The notes under the pieces: generated by a model
Told to the model about the DNA's origin: nothing
Databases searched by the model: none
The model's input: only the letters and a program-made list of their open reading frames with translations
Translations under genes and position numbers: made by a program
Part shown: piece after piece, positions 52,880 through 61,018 of the stretch
Layout of the letters: every line of letters begins with the position of its first letter
How positions within the stretch are numbered: position 1 is the first letter of the stretch
From: Synechococcus sp. LTW-R
GTDB taxonomy: Bacteria; Cyanobacteriota; Cyanobacteriia; PCC-6307; Cyanobiaceae
Assembly: GCF_014217875.1 (NCBI RefSeq)
Contig: NZ_CP059060.1
Span: forward strand, 682,001 to 746,000
Length of the DNA: 64,000 bases
Reading direction: 5' to 3'

Positions 52880-55217
52880 GTGAGCGGGTTCGGACAGCAA
52901 AGAAACGAGAAGAATAAATCGGCCAACAAAAGCCTGATCAAGAAAAAGAGCCTACTTGAATCCGGCATAAGAAACCATACAAAAGGAGACCTGCGAAAGC
53001 TGAGGAGCTATACAGACAGGCCAGACTCATAGGGTGTAAAGATGACTCTCTTTTCATAAACCTGGGAATAATTTACACAAGCAGCCGGCGCTTCACCGAG
53101 GCAGCATCTCTACAACAAGATTAGATTAATGCAAACCCAAACAATCCCAATGCACACATAAGCCTAGGCAATAGATGCTTAATACAAGGCAACCTTGACC
53201 AGAGCTTAACCTCCACCCTTGAGTCACTGCGATTAAAAGCGGAAAACCCAGATGCTCATATGAACCTAGGCAATATCTGCCAACAGCTCGACGAAACCAA
53301 GAAAGCTCTTGAGCATACTCTTAAATCGCTCGAGTTAAAACCTAAGAACCCAAATGCTCTTTTAAATCTGGGTATCATCTTCCAGCACCTCGAGGAGCCC
53401 GGGAAAGCACTAGATTCAACTCGAAATCGCTAGCATTAAACCTGACAACCCCAACGCCCTGCTTCATCTGGGGATCATATACAAGCAACTCGGCAACCCG
53501 GATCAAGCACTGGATTCAACGCTTAGATCACTCGAACTTAAACCTGATAATCCTGACGCATATCTGAACCTCGGAATTATTTACCAAGATCTTAATGATA
53601 ATGACAAAGCTCTTGCCGTAACACTTCATTCCTTGGATCTAAGACAGAACTGGAAGAGTGGGATAACTAATTTAAAATCGATAATAGAGAAGCTGAACAT
53701 TCAGCCATCAAACATAAAGAATGCAGTGAAAGCATATGAATTGCCATTAAATCGCACAGATGTCTCGCATCAAGGTCTATCGGATGTATTCTTGAAGGCA
53801 TATCTACACATAATACGAGAAGCACTCATTCCAACCGAGATAGTCGCTGAAGGCAATGAACCTCTTTACAGGTCATCGATTGGAGATTCCGAAAATCTCT
53901 CACACTATCAATCCCTACGGACTCAGATGTCGAAAGATTCCTGACTCACTTAAGAAAAGAAATATTGAAATCAACATTTCGACAAGGATTTATCCCGCCA
54001 AGACTTAAATCCCTAACAGAGGCTCTAGCTGTTCAATGTTGTTTAAATGAATACGTATATTCGACGTCGGAAGAAGAGGACCACTTAATAGCGCTGCTGA
54101 CAAGCAAGATTACTGAGAGTCCTGAGGAGATAAATGAGTATCTTGCAGTGGTGGGCTGCTACAAACCATTACAGTTAGTCAATCTAGACTCGGCTAAAAT
54201 TAGCCACGACGTCCTTTCCGGGGCTGAAAGCAAAGATTTCGTTGCGACGCACCTTACAGAACCATTCAAAGAAAAAGAAATAAAAAGACTAATGCAACCA
54301 AGTGAAGTGATTAATGACATAGTCTCAAAGAGCGTACAAGAAATGTACGAAGAGAATCCATATCCAAGATATCATTACTCAGACTATACTACTTCTACAC
54401 TTTCAAAGTTAGCATCAGAGGTGATAAGACGAGAATCGACAAAGATGAGACTTTCCTTTAACCATGAACTACTTTCTCTGCAGGAAAGCCCAAAGATACT
54501 GATAGCCGAATGCGGTACGGGTGATCAAGTTATCAAGACAAGTCGTTATAAGAATGCCAAGGTGACAGCTATTGACCTAAGTGGTAGGAGCATCGCCTAC
54601 TCAATAAGGAAAACCGAAGAGTACAATATGACAAATGTATCGTTCAAAAGATTAGACATACTAAATGCAGAGATCCTTAATGAGACTTTTGATTTAAAAC
54701 AGTGTAGTGGCGTCCTGCTCCATATGGAAAAGCCCGCAAATGGACTGTCTGCACTAGTGCAACAGCTGCAGCCAGGTGGATACATAAAACTAGGATTGTA
54801 TAGTACTGCCGCACGTAAGACTATTTCAAGGGCACAGGAAACAATCAAGAGATTAGAGATAGAAAGTACTGCGAAGGGTATACGAGAGTTGAGAAGTAAA
54901 GTCATGCGAGGCGAGATTAATGAGTTGATAGATTTACCTAGGTGCGTAAGAGACTTTTCTCGCTGTCCGAATGCCGTGACTTGTGCTTCCATGTCCAAGA
55001 GCATTGTTTTACAACAATGGAACTAGATTCTCTTCTGGACAGCCAAAACCTAGTGTTTTGTGGTTTCATGCTCTCAGACAATATTGAAAGTCTCTACCGT
55101 GAGCGATATCCCGACGATGAGGGACTAATCTGCTTGAGAAATTGGGCTGATTTTGAAAAAGAATACCCTTCAACATTCATAGGCATGTACCAGTTCTGGG
55201 CAAAGAAGCCTTACTAA
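52880..55217 (+). pseudogene. Decayed TPR-repeat methyltransferase
   Basis: One ancestral gene can be followed across three frames. It starts at GTG 52880 (SGFGQQRNEKNKSANKSLIK). It has TPR units (LGIIYTSSRRFTEAASLQQD, LGNICQQLDETKKALEHTLK, LGIIFQHLEEPGKALDST, LGIIYKQLGNPDQALDSTLR, LGIIYQDLNDNDKALAVTLH). It ends in a class I methyltransferase with the marine-cyanobacterial signature MYEENPYPRY (54343-54372) and SAM motif ILIAECGTGDQ. Breaks: frameshifts near 52998, 53422, 53439, 53886 and 54956, and an in-frame TAG at 53122-53124. All five shifts lose one base. Similar TPR-methyltransferases are common in marine Synechococcus variable regions; function unknown. Confidence 0.85.
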
Positions 55218-55387
55218 TCTCTGCCTGGTTGAACCTCTACGGCTATCCTCAAGCTATAAGAACACAGAGTTGATAGCAGGACTTAGTTCTCACCCTGGAC
55301 GGTGCTTTGTGGGGTAAGCTTCCTAGACGGTTATGGCATAGTTGTACCGTCGTCTACAAGACCGTTTGCAAAAGAGTACTGCATAGC

Positions 55388-55714
55388 TTAGCGCCGATAG
55401 ACGACCGCATTGACACATCGGATCATATCTAGTCCAAGCGAATCAAAGGTCTTCAGGTAGATATCGGCCGCGGTCCTGCAATAGCGGTCAATGTTGAGAC
55501 GGCGAATCAAGAACTCCTTTCAGACCACCCTTTCGCAGAAATAGTTGTGATCAACCTTGGCCGGCACGACCTCAGCCTTGCTGCCACTCAGCTCCGGAGT
55601 ATCGATACAAGCCAGCCGAATGCTCTCCCCTTCAGTCGTGCTGCATGTGTCACCGTTGTAGCATGACGCAAACACCACGCTGAGTAGTGCGTTGGCCTGA
55701 CCGGAGCTGCCCAC
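55388..55714 (-). pseudogene. Decayed thermonuclease (SNase) family gene
   Basis: From GTG 55714 the reading is GQANALLSVVFASCYNGDTC then ESIRLACIDTPELSGSKAEV, the staphylococcal-nuclease-like core (DGDT..., RLxxIDxPE). A TGA at 55520-55522 interrupts it, after which the same frame continues with homologous sequence (LIRRLNIDRYCRTAADIYLK ... NAVVYRR) to TAA 55388. The DGDT Asp is Asn here (YNGDT). The C-terminal segment after VVYRR is lost. A secretion signal is not seen. Confidence 0.75.
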
Positions 55715-56003
55715 TTAACAGGATGATGAACCTTGCCATAGGGATCAGCTACTTAATGTTCGACTAATCATTGCGAGCGCAGCTCAAGGCCTTGAGTTAC
55801 ACAACTAGGTCTCCAGCCACATAGGCCAAAACTTCCCGATCCTAATCACCAAAGCTACCTCATAGAGTCAAAAAAACTAGATTGATCTTTATCTGTCTCA
55901 GAGGCTTCGGACAGTCCACTAGAAAACACAGAACACGTTGCGACATGCGTACCCTAAAAACCAGACAAGCCAGGTAGAATTGTGGTAATGGGTCTCAAAG
56001 CGA

Positions 56004-56324
56004 ATGGTATCTTTAATTTCTTTTACCCTTAGCCTTGTACTCGCTTATATCTTAGCTCGAAATATCAGTCGCCTAGTTCGACGATGGACCGTAAAGCCAG
56101 AATCCCAAACGATCGACCTAACGACAGATCAAAAAACTCAGCCACGGTTAAGTGCTGAAGAGATAAAGCAACGCAATCTTGCGCATGCCGCCAAAATGCT
56201 CTCTCTCAAACAAAGAGAAAAGGAATATGAACGAGACCCCAAAAAGTTACGTAGAGGCCCACGCGGTTCCGATACAAGGTTGAGAGTTTCTGCCTGGGAG
56301 TCATGGCGAAGGTATTTTTTTTAG
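56004..56324 (+). CDS. Hypothetical membrane-anchored protein in the island
   Basis: A 106-residue intact ORF: one N-terminal helix (VSLISFTLSLVLAYILARNI) then a charged region (LSAEEIKQRNLAHAAKMLSL, KQREKEYERDPKKLRRGPRG). AT-rich codon use like the island. No family recognised; a ribosome-binding site is not obvious. Larger and cleaner than the other island ORFs, so possibly functional. Confidence 0.5.
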   Translation: MVSLISFTLSLVLAYILARNISRLVRRWTVKPESQTIDLTTDQKTQPRLSAEEIKQRNLAHAAKMLSLKQREKEYERDPKKLRRGPRGSDTRLRVSAWESWRRYFF

Positions 56325-56609
56325 TGTCGCCACGTTCTAAACATACTATCTCCTCAAGAACTTTAACTCCATACTTAAGACTAAACTAAGCTTGATCCAA
56401 TTGGCTTGGACAAACAGATGCATAACTTGGTTTAAAGAAATCAATACTGAGCCATGCGTACATGGCACAAAGAAAGTGATTCAGTAACAACCTTGTACTG
56501 CTCCATGGCTGTTGCCATCACAAAGATGAAGCCTTCTACTCTTGCCAGAGTCAAAGATAGAGGTCAATACGTTTCCTGTTGAAGTCAAAAGAGAATTGTA
56601 CAGAGAGAG

Positions 56610-56807
56610 TTACTCCGAAGATTTTGAGTCATAACTAGAAGTTATTAGACTCTGAATGGCTGGGCCCATCATGAGTGTAATTTTAGCAGAAAACATCAGA
56701 AGGGAAATAATTGCAAAGCTCTTAACAAGCAAGTCCCTAGCAGAAAGTTTTTTCACGCAAGCAAACTCAAATCTATAGGATTCTACAACCAGCTTCGCGT
56801 CAGTCAT
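56610..56807 (-). CDS. Small hypothetical protein in the island
   Basis: A 65-residue ORF (TDAKLVVESYRFEFACVKKL then a hydrophobic SFAIISLLMFSAKITLMMGP). One possible membrane helix. No recognised family and no clear ribosome-binding site; could be chance in this AT-rich sequence. Confidence 0.3.
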   Translation of the reverse strand: MTDAKLVVESYRFEFACVKKLSARDLLVKSFAIISLLMFSAKITLMMGPAIQSLITSSYDSKSSE

Positions 56808-57007
56808 GTCAGAGCTTGGATTAAATAGCGGCAGCCCACTTAGTACAATCCAAGGAAGGACCTGAAGCGTATCTGTATTTAATCACTTTTCTTAATTCCC
56901 GCAAAACAGGATTGCTGTTTCTTGCCAGTTAACACAAGGGAATCTAGCTGGCCGTAGCTGAACACTTAAATGGTGCGATACCACTCCCTGCCCTTCAAAC
57001 TACCTCT

Positions 57008-57503
57008 TCAGATGGAACGATTCATGCGTTGCTGAAACTCTTGGTGCCAAACCAGCAAGGACTTTGAACCGGGTATTTGATTTACCATCAGTGCTGTTTG
57101 TTGACGGATCAGCTCCTCTGATTGATTCAAATCGTGACTTGTCGTGGCATGGGGTGGCACATACCAATCCGTTCTAACAAACAACTCAATTGTGCTGTCT
57201 TTGGGGTCTGGGATGTACAGGGACCAACTTCCACCATGCTTCATCGAGCGCATGCCAGATATGTCAAGTTCACTTAAGACACGAAACGTATCGATTAGAC
57301 CATAGAGTGTCTGTATTTCAAATGAGATCTGGTTAAGCGTCGATGCGCTCCCCTGCGCACGACCAGGGGCCAGTACGATTTGATCATGTTCCAGCAGAGA
57401 GCGGGATAGAGATACCAAGAACATCGCAATAAAAGTGCTCCATCTCTTTCATACTTTTCACATACAGCCCAAGATAAGAAAATGTCGGCTGGAAAGGCAA
57501 CAA
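57008..57503 (-). pseudogene. Decayed VOC (glyoxalase/dioxygenase-fold) gene
   Basis: N-terminal VOC strand-helix is readable from TTG 57503 (FSYLGLYVKSMKEMEHFYCD VLG). A frameshift with loss of about a dozen residues lies near 57424. Thereafter the core reads LSRSLLEHDQIVLAPGRAQG, STLNQISFEIQTLYGLIDTF, KHGGSWSLYIPDPKDSTIEL and FVRTDWYVPPH, with the usual C-terminal tail (LVWHQEFQQRMNR). The downstream part alone could be translated from 57424 but would lack the first metal-ligand His. Confidence 0.75.
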
Positions 57504-57534
57504 GGCAGAATTGACTTCGAAACTATGAGCAACT

Positions 57535-57888
57535 TTGAAAACAGCTTGGCACGATCATCTCGTTGTCACCGACCACCGAGGCACGCATCGGCGGCATCAG
57601 GTAAGGGGATCCTTAAGGCTTGCCAGCGCCGTCGCCTTGGCAGCTACCCACAAAGTGGGCTTGCTGAGTTGGATGGAGAAAGGCCTGCCTCCAGTCTTTG
57701 AAACAGAGACTGTTTTCACAGTTGAGATTACTGGCGAAGACTGGTTTCGAGTTTGCGATCCGGAGCGAGTCTGCGTGGAGGTAAATGGGCTGGGCCGCGC
57801 CTATCAAGCGATCAAAGAGCGTGAATTGGAGCTGTTGCTGCTTCGGACCGCACAGTGTGATGACAAGTTTTCAGGCTTGGGCCAATGA
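57535..57888 (+). CDS. Hypothetical protein near the right island end
   Basis: A 117-residue TTG-started ORF: KTAWHDHLVVTDHRGTHRRH, LASAVALAATHKVGLLSWME, VFTVEITGEDWFRVCDPERV. GC is higher here than in the island centre, closer to the chromosome. No family recognised. Start uncertain. Confidence 0.45.
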   Translation: MKTAWHDHLVVTDHRGTHRRHQVRGSLRLASAVALAATHKVGLLSWMEKGLPPVFETETVFTVEITGEDWFRVCDPERVCVEVNGLGRAYQAIKERELELLLLRTAQCDDKFSGLGQ

Positions 57889-58064
57889 CGGCAACTGGTA
57901 GGGCGATCCGATTCATCGTTCTGATCGTATTCATCGGCTGTTTGTCGCAGTGACTCGAAATGAACCGCGGGTTAGGCGCACCGTTCCATCTGCAAGTGGG
58001 GGACTCCCGGCGTCCGGGATAAGTAGCCCGAGACCCGGCATGAGATGCCTTGGTTTTTAGAGGG

Positions 58065-58090
58065 CTTAAAGAAAGGCCCCCTTGGGGGGC
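58065..58090 (-). terminator. Minus-strand terminator inside the right island end
   Basis: Arms GCCCCC (58076-58081) and GGGGGC (58085-58090) with a three-base loop; on the minus strand this is followed by CTTTCTTTAA. It would end a transcript coming leftwards from purK or the candidate RNA. Confidence 0.55.
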
Positions 58091-58247
58091 ACTCGCTCTC
58101 TGTTCTCTGTCGAAAATTTCCGAACCCCTATCTCGTCCGCCCAAGGACTCCAGACTCCCCCATGGCCCCTTCTGCGTTGAACGTCTCTGCTGGAAGAACT
58201 AAGGACCCACATGAGAGCCTCTGCAGCCCCTTGAGACGGCGCTCAGC

Positions 58248-58282
58248 TGTCAGTCAATGTGTCAGTGAGCTTGTCAGTCAAT
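58248..58282 (+). repeat. Three 12-base-spaced TGTCAGT repeats beside the right att site
   Basis: TGTCAGTCAAT at 58248-58258, TGTCAGTGA at 58260-58268 and TGTCAGTCAAT at 58272-58282, exactly 12 bases apart. They end 31 bases before the right 50-base repeat. A related TGTCAGTTAA lies at 51948-51957 inside the left end. The spacing (near one helical turn) suggests protein binding, for example recombinase or excisionase arm sites. Confidence 0.6.
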
Positions 58283-58313
58283 CGGATTCAATAAAACCCG
58301 AGATCAAATGTGC

Positions 58314-58363
58314 TGCAAAGAGGGTGAACCGCTGTGCCGTTCTGCCCCAGATTCCGACCTGGA
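58314..58363 (+). repeat. Right copy of 50-base direct repeat (probable att site)
   Basis: Perfect copy of 51814-51863. It lies 157 bases beyond the purK stop and overlaps one strand of the stems in the candidate RNA. The first base outside the match differs at both ends, so the identity is bounded. Confidence 0.85.
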
Positions 58364-58440
58364 TAAACCAGAAGGGGAGTCAAAGCGCAGATTCGTTTCC
58401 GGCTACGAGGCCGGTCTACGGCACTGTCGCGACAGACGCC
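58314..58440 (-). ncRNA. Candidate structured RNA downstream of purK, possibly 6S RNA
   Basis: On the minus strand, arms 58418-58424/58334-58340 (7 bases) and 58387-58391/58341-58345 (5 bases) stack on one side. A CCGG-loop-CCGG hairpin (58399-58414) bulges between them on the other. Hairpins 58424-58435 (CTGTCGCGACAG) and 58359-58371 (CTGG/CCAG) add to it. The 50-base att repeat supplies one arm set. My recollection is that cyanobacterial 6S RNA (ssaA) follows purK, which fits position, but I cannot confirm the consensus. True ends are unknown. Confidence 0.35.
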
Positions 58441-58519
58441 CCAAGTCGAAAAGGGAGTCAGATCAGAAAACTGTAAAAGGCAGTGACCAACACAGCAGTC
58501 CGCCCAAATCCTAGGCCCA

Positions 58520-59734
58520 CTAGGCCGCCGCCGTCCCGCCTGGCAGAGGCCAAATCGAGCGCACCTCTTGCAGCCGCTCCATGGCCTCGTGCCGGCGCTC
58601 CTGAGCGTCGGTCGAGCGAAGCAGGACGGTCAAATGACCCAATTTCCGGCCATGGGAAGAACCCCGTTTGCCGTACCAATGGAGATGGGCATCAGCCAGG
58701 GCCGCCAAGGCCTGACGCTTATCGCCGTAGTCCGCTTCAGGATCATCCGCGGAGCGCTGCTCAAAGCCCAACAGATTCACCATCAGGGCACCGGGAACCA
58801 CCAAGGAGGGCTCAACCGCAGCCTGACCACTCACGCAAAGGAGTTGGAGGTCGAACTGACTGCAGCTGCTGGCCTCAATCGAGTAGTGACCGGAATTGTG
58901 TGTCCGCGGGGCAAGCTCGTTGATCATCAGACCGCGGCGCCCATAGAAGAACTCCAGGGACAAGACGCCGACGTAGTCCAGGGATGTCAGAAGAGAAGCC
59001 GCGATGTTGCGGGCGGCCTGCTGCAGAGCGTGGCTGGCTTCTACCGGGGCCAACACCCAATCACAAACTTGCTCGTGTTGGTGTGTTTGAACCAACGGCA
59101 GGCAGACCACCTCGCCAAAGCGATCGCGAGCCGCCACCAGAGCCAGCTCCTGCTCGAACTCGACGAACTCCTCCACGATCCAATTGGCCGGATCAACCTG
59201 TGCGATCAATGCCACGAGATCCTCTGGGCCACGCAACACGGCGGTGCCCTTGCCGTCGTAACCGCCCGTGGCCGCCTTGGCCATCAGCGGGAACTGAAAC
59301 CCATCGGGGAGGGCAGGTTGGCCCGCGCTCGGCGGCGTGGTCTTGGACGGGGTCGGGCAGGCCGCCGTCAGGGGGAACCAACGGGGCGACGGCAGATTCA
59401 ACCGCTGCAGCAACTCCCGCTGGTTGCGCTTGCAGACCAGAGGTTGCAGGGCCTTCAGGCTGGGGACGAACTGGACCCCTTGGGCCGCCAAGGGCGCCAA
59501 GCCCTCCAGATCAATCCACTCGTTCTCAAAGCTGATGGCAGAGCAACGTGTCGCCAGCTCAGCCGTGCCCGCCACGTCGCGGACGGAGGCCTCCACCACT
59601 CCAGCGGCCAAGCCAACGGCCGGATCCTCAGGGGAGGGGGTCTGGACCTGCAGCGCGATCTGCCGGCGTTGGGCAGCTTCGGCAAGCATCCAGGCCAACT
59701 GGCCGCCGCCGACGATGCCGATCGCAGGGCCCAT
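58520..59734 (-). CDS. purK: N5-carboxyaminoimidazole ribonucleotide synthase
   Basis: A 404-residue ATP-grasp enzyme of purine synthesis that carboxylates aminoimidazole ribonucleotide. It starts MGPAIGIVGGGQLAWMLAEA. ATP-binding blocks: FQFPLMAKAATGGYDGKGTA, NWIVEEFVEFEQELALVAAR and EFFYGRRGLMINELAPRTHN SGHY. Start ATG 59734 preferred, with an in-frame ATG at 59770 as alternative. It is the first chromosomal gene right of the island and lies 39 bases after the MFS gene ends. Confidence 0.93.
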   Translation of the reverse strand: MGPAIGIVGGGQLAWMLAEAAQRRQIALQVQTPSPEDPAVGLAAGVVEASVRDVAGTAELATRCSAISFENEWIDLEGLAPLAAQGVQFVPSLKALQPLVCKRNQRELLQRLNLPSPRWFPLTAACPTPSKTTPPSAGQPALPDGFQFPLMAKAATGGYDGKGTAVLRGPEDLVALIAQVDPANWIVEEFVEFEQELALVAARDRFGEVVCLPLVQTHQHEQVCDWVLAPVEASHALQQAARNIAASLLTSLDYVGVLSLEFFYGRRGLMINELAPRTHNSGHYSIEASSCSQFDLQLLCVSGQAAVEPSLVVPGALMVNLLGFEQRSADDPEADYGDKRQALAALADAHLHWYGKRGSSHGRKLGHLTVLLRSTDAQERRHEAMERLQEVRSIWPLPGGTAAA

Positions 59735-59773
59735 GCGTCTTGAGCTCCAATCGTTCAATTTCGCATGCAAGGC

Positions 59774-61018
59774 CTAGCTCGGTCGAGGGTCCAGATAGGG
59801 CGGTTGGCGAGACCACGCCCACCAGGCCAACGCGGCCAGCAGCACCAGATACAGCAGCGGACCCGAGCTCCAGTGCACCGCATTGACCATCCAGCCCACC
59901 AGAAGAGGAGCGGATCCGCCAAAGAGGGCCACCGACAGGCTGTAGGAGAACGAGAAGGCACCGCAACGGGCTCCCCCAGGGAAGAACGAGGCGTGCAGGT
60001 AAGGGGTAATGCCGGAATAGAAGAAGGTCGGCAATAGCAACAGGGCCTGACCCCAAACAAATCCAGCGATGGAGCCAGATCCGAGCAAGAGGAAACCCGG
60101 CACCAGCGCCAGCATCAGGACGGCCAAGGAACAGCGAAGGAGGGGCAACGGTGCCCAGCGGTCGGCCAGGTAGCCCCCCAACAGGGAGAGCAGAAGGCTG
60201 AACACCTGAATGAGTGAGGTCAGGCCGTTCAGGAGAGCCGCCTGCTCGGGGTGGGCTGCCACCATCACATCGACGTAATAGACCGCCGCCAGATAAAAAA
60301 TCGCGGTCCCCAGAGCGACGCTGGCCACCAGGCGAACCATGGCTGGCCATTGCTGAAACAGCAATTGGAACTGCGCGCGCCATCCGCTCGCCGCATCGCC
60401 CGGCCGGCTGTCCTCCAGGCTGCGGCGCAACAGAAGAACAACGAACGACAGCAGGGCCCCGAACGCAAAGGGCAAGCGCCAGGCTCCGGCCTCAATCGCC
60501 TCCGCTGAGAAAGCCAGGCTGACCAGCGCCGCAGCAGCGGAACCAGCAATGAAGCCCACCGTGGCGCCGCTCGCGGTGATGCTGGAGAAGAACGCCCGCC
60601 GATGACCGGGTGCCGTTTCAACGCTCCAGGAAATCGCTCCGGAATATTCCGCCCCAACGGAGAGGCCCTGAAGCATCCGCAGCAGCACCAACAGCACGGC
60701 CGCACTGGGTCCGATCTGGGCCGTGGTTGGCAACAGGGCAATGGCCAAGCTGCAGCAGCCCATCACCAACACGCTGATCAACAAAAGGACGCGGCGCCCC
60801 CATTGATCGCCGATGGGCCCGAGCAGCAGGCCACCGACGGGTCGCATCAAGTAGCCGACGGCAAACACCCCGAAGGCGCTCACCATCTGCAGCGAGGGTC
60901 GATCCGTGGGGAAGAACGCCGCGCCAATGGCGTGGGCGAAGTAGCCATAGACAGCAAAATCAAACCACTCGACCGTGTTCCCAAGCGCCGCAGCGATGGG
61001 GAGGGCTGGGCGTCGCAT
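59774..61018 (-). CDS. MFS transporter of the metabolite:H+ symporter family
   Basis: A 414-residue, twelve-helix transporter of the MHS (ProP-like) family: ALGNTVEWFDFAVYGYFAHA, GYLMRPVGGLLLGPIGDQWG, RVLLLISVLVMGCCSLAIAL and LQGLSVGAEYSGAISWSVET. Family members import organic acids or osmolytes such as proline betaine. Start ATG 61018 lies exactly at the stop of the glutamine-synthetase-like gene (TGATG-type overlap), so the two were co-expressed. An ATG at 61051 is less likely. Confidence 0.87.
   Translation of the reverse strand: MRRPALPIAAALGNTVEWFDFAVYGYFAHAIGAAFFPTDRPSLQMVSAFGVFAVGYLMRPVGGLLLGPIGDQWGRRVLLLISVLVMGCCSLAIALLPTTAQIGPSAAVLLVLLRMLQGLSVGAEYSGAISWSVETAPGHRRAFFSSITASGATVGFIAGSAAAALVSLAFSAEAIEAGAWRLPFAFGALLSFVVLLLRRSLEDSRPGDAASGWRAQFQLLFQQWPAMVRLVASVALGTAIFYLAAVYYVDVMVAAHPEQAALLNGLTSLIQVFSLLLSLLGGYLADRWAPLPLLRCSLAVLMLALVPGFLLLGSGSIAGFVWGQALLLLPTFFYSGITPYLHASFFPGGARCGAFSFSYSLSVALFGGSAPLLVGWMVNAVHWSSGPLLYLVLLAALAWWAWSRQPPYLDPRPS

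Larger units (their letters stand above)
51864..58313. mobile_element. AT-rich genomic island bracketed by 50-base repeats
   Basis: About 6.45 kb whose base composition is clearly more AT-rich than both flanks. It contains one shattered TPR-methyltransferase gene, a broken thermonuclease, a broken glyoxalase-family gene, and three or four unrecognised ORFs with large gaps. No integrase, transposase, relaxase or tRNA was found, so the element is probably a decayed integrative element or one moved in trans. TGTCAGTYAA motifs at both inner ends (51948-51957 and 58248-58282) may be recombinase arm sites. Confidence 0.7.

Noticed and set aside
58248-58282. CRISPR array
   Set aside because: Repeats are only 9-11 bases on a 12-base register with no spacers; no cas genes are nearby.
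58314-58363. tRNA 3' end as the att core
   Set aside because: The repeat contains a T-arm-like CCAG/CTGG hairpin, but the TTCRA loop, anticodon arm and acceptor stem cannot be placed on either strand.
58045-58476. 143-codon plus ORF crossing the right att site
   Set aside because: It runs through the 50-base repeat, the TGTCAGT repeats and the RNA candidate; composition is not protein-like and there is no ribosome-binding site.
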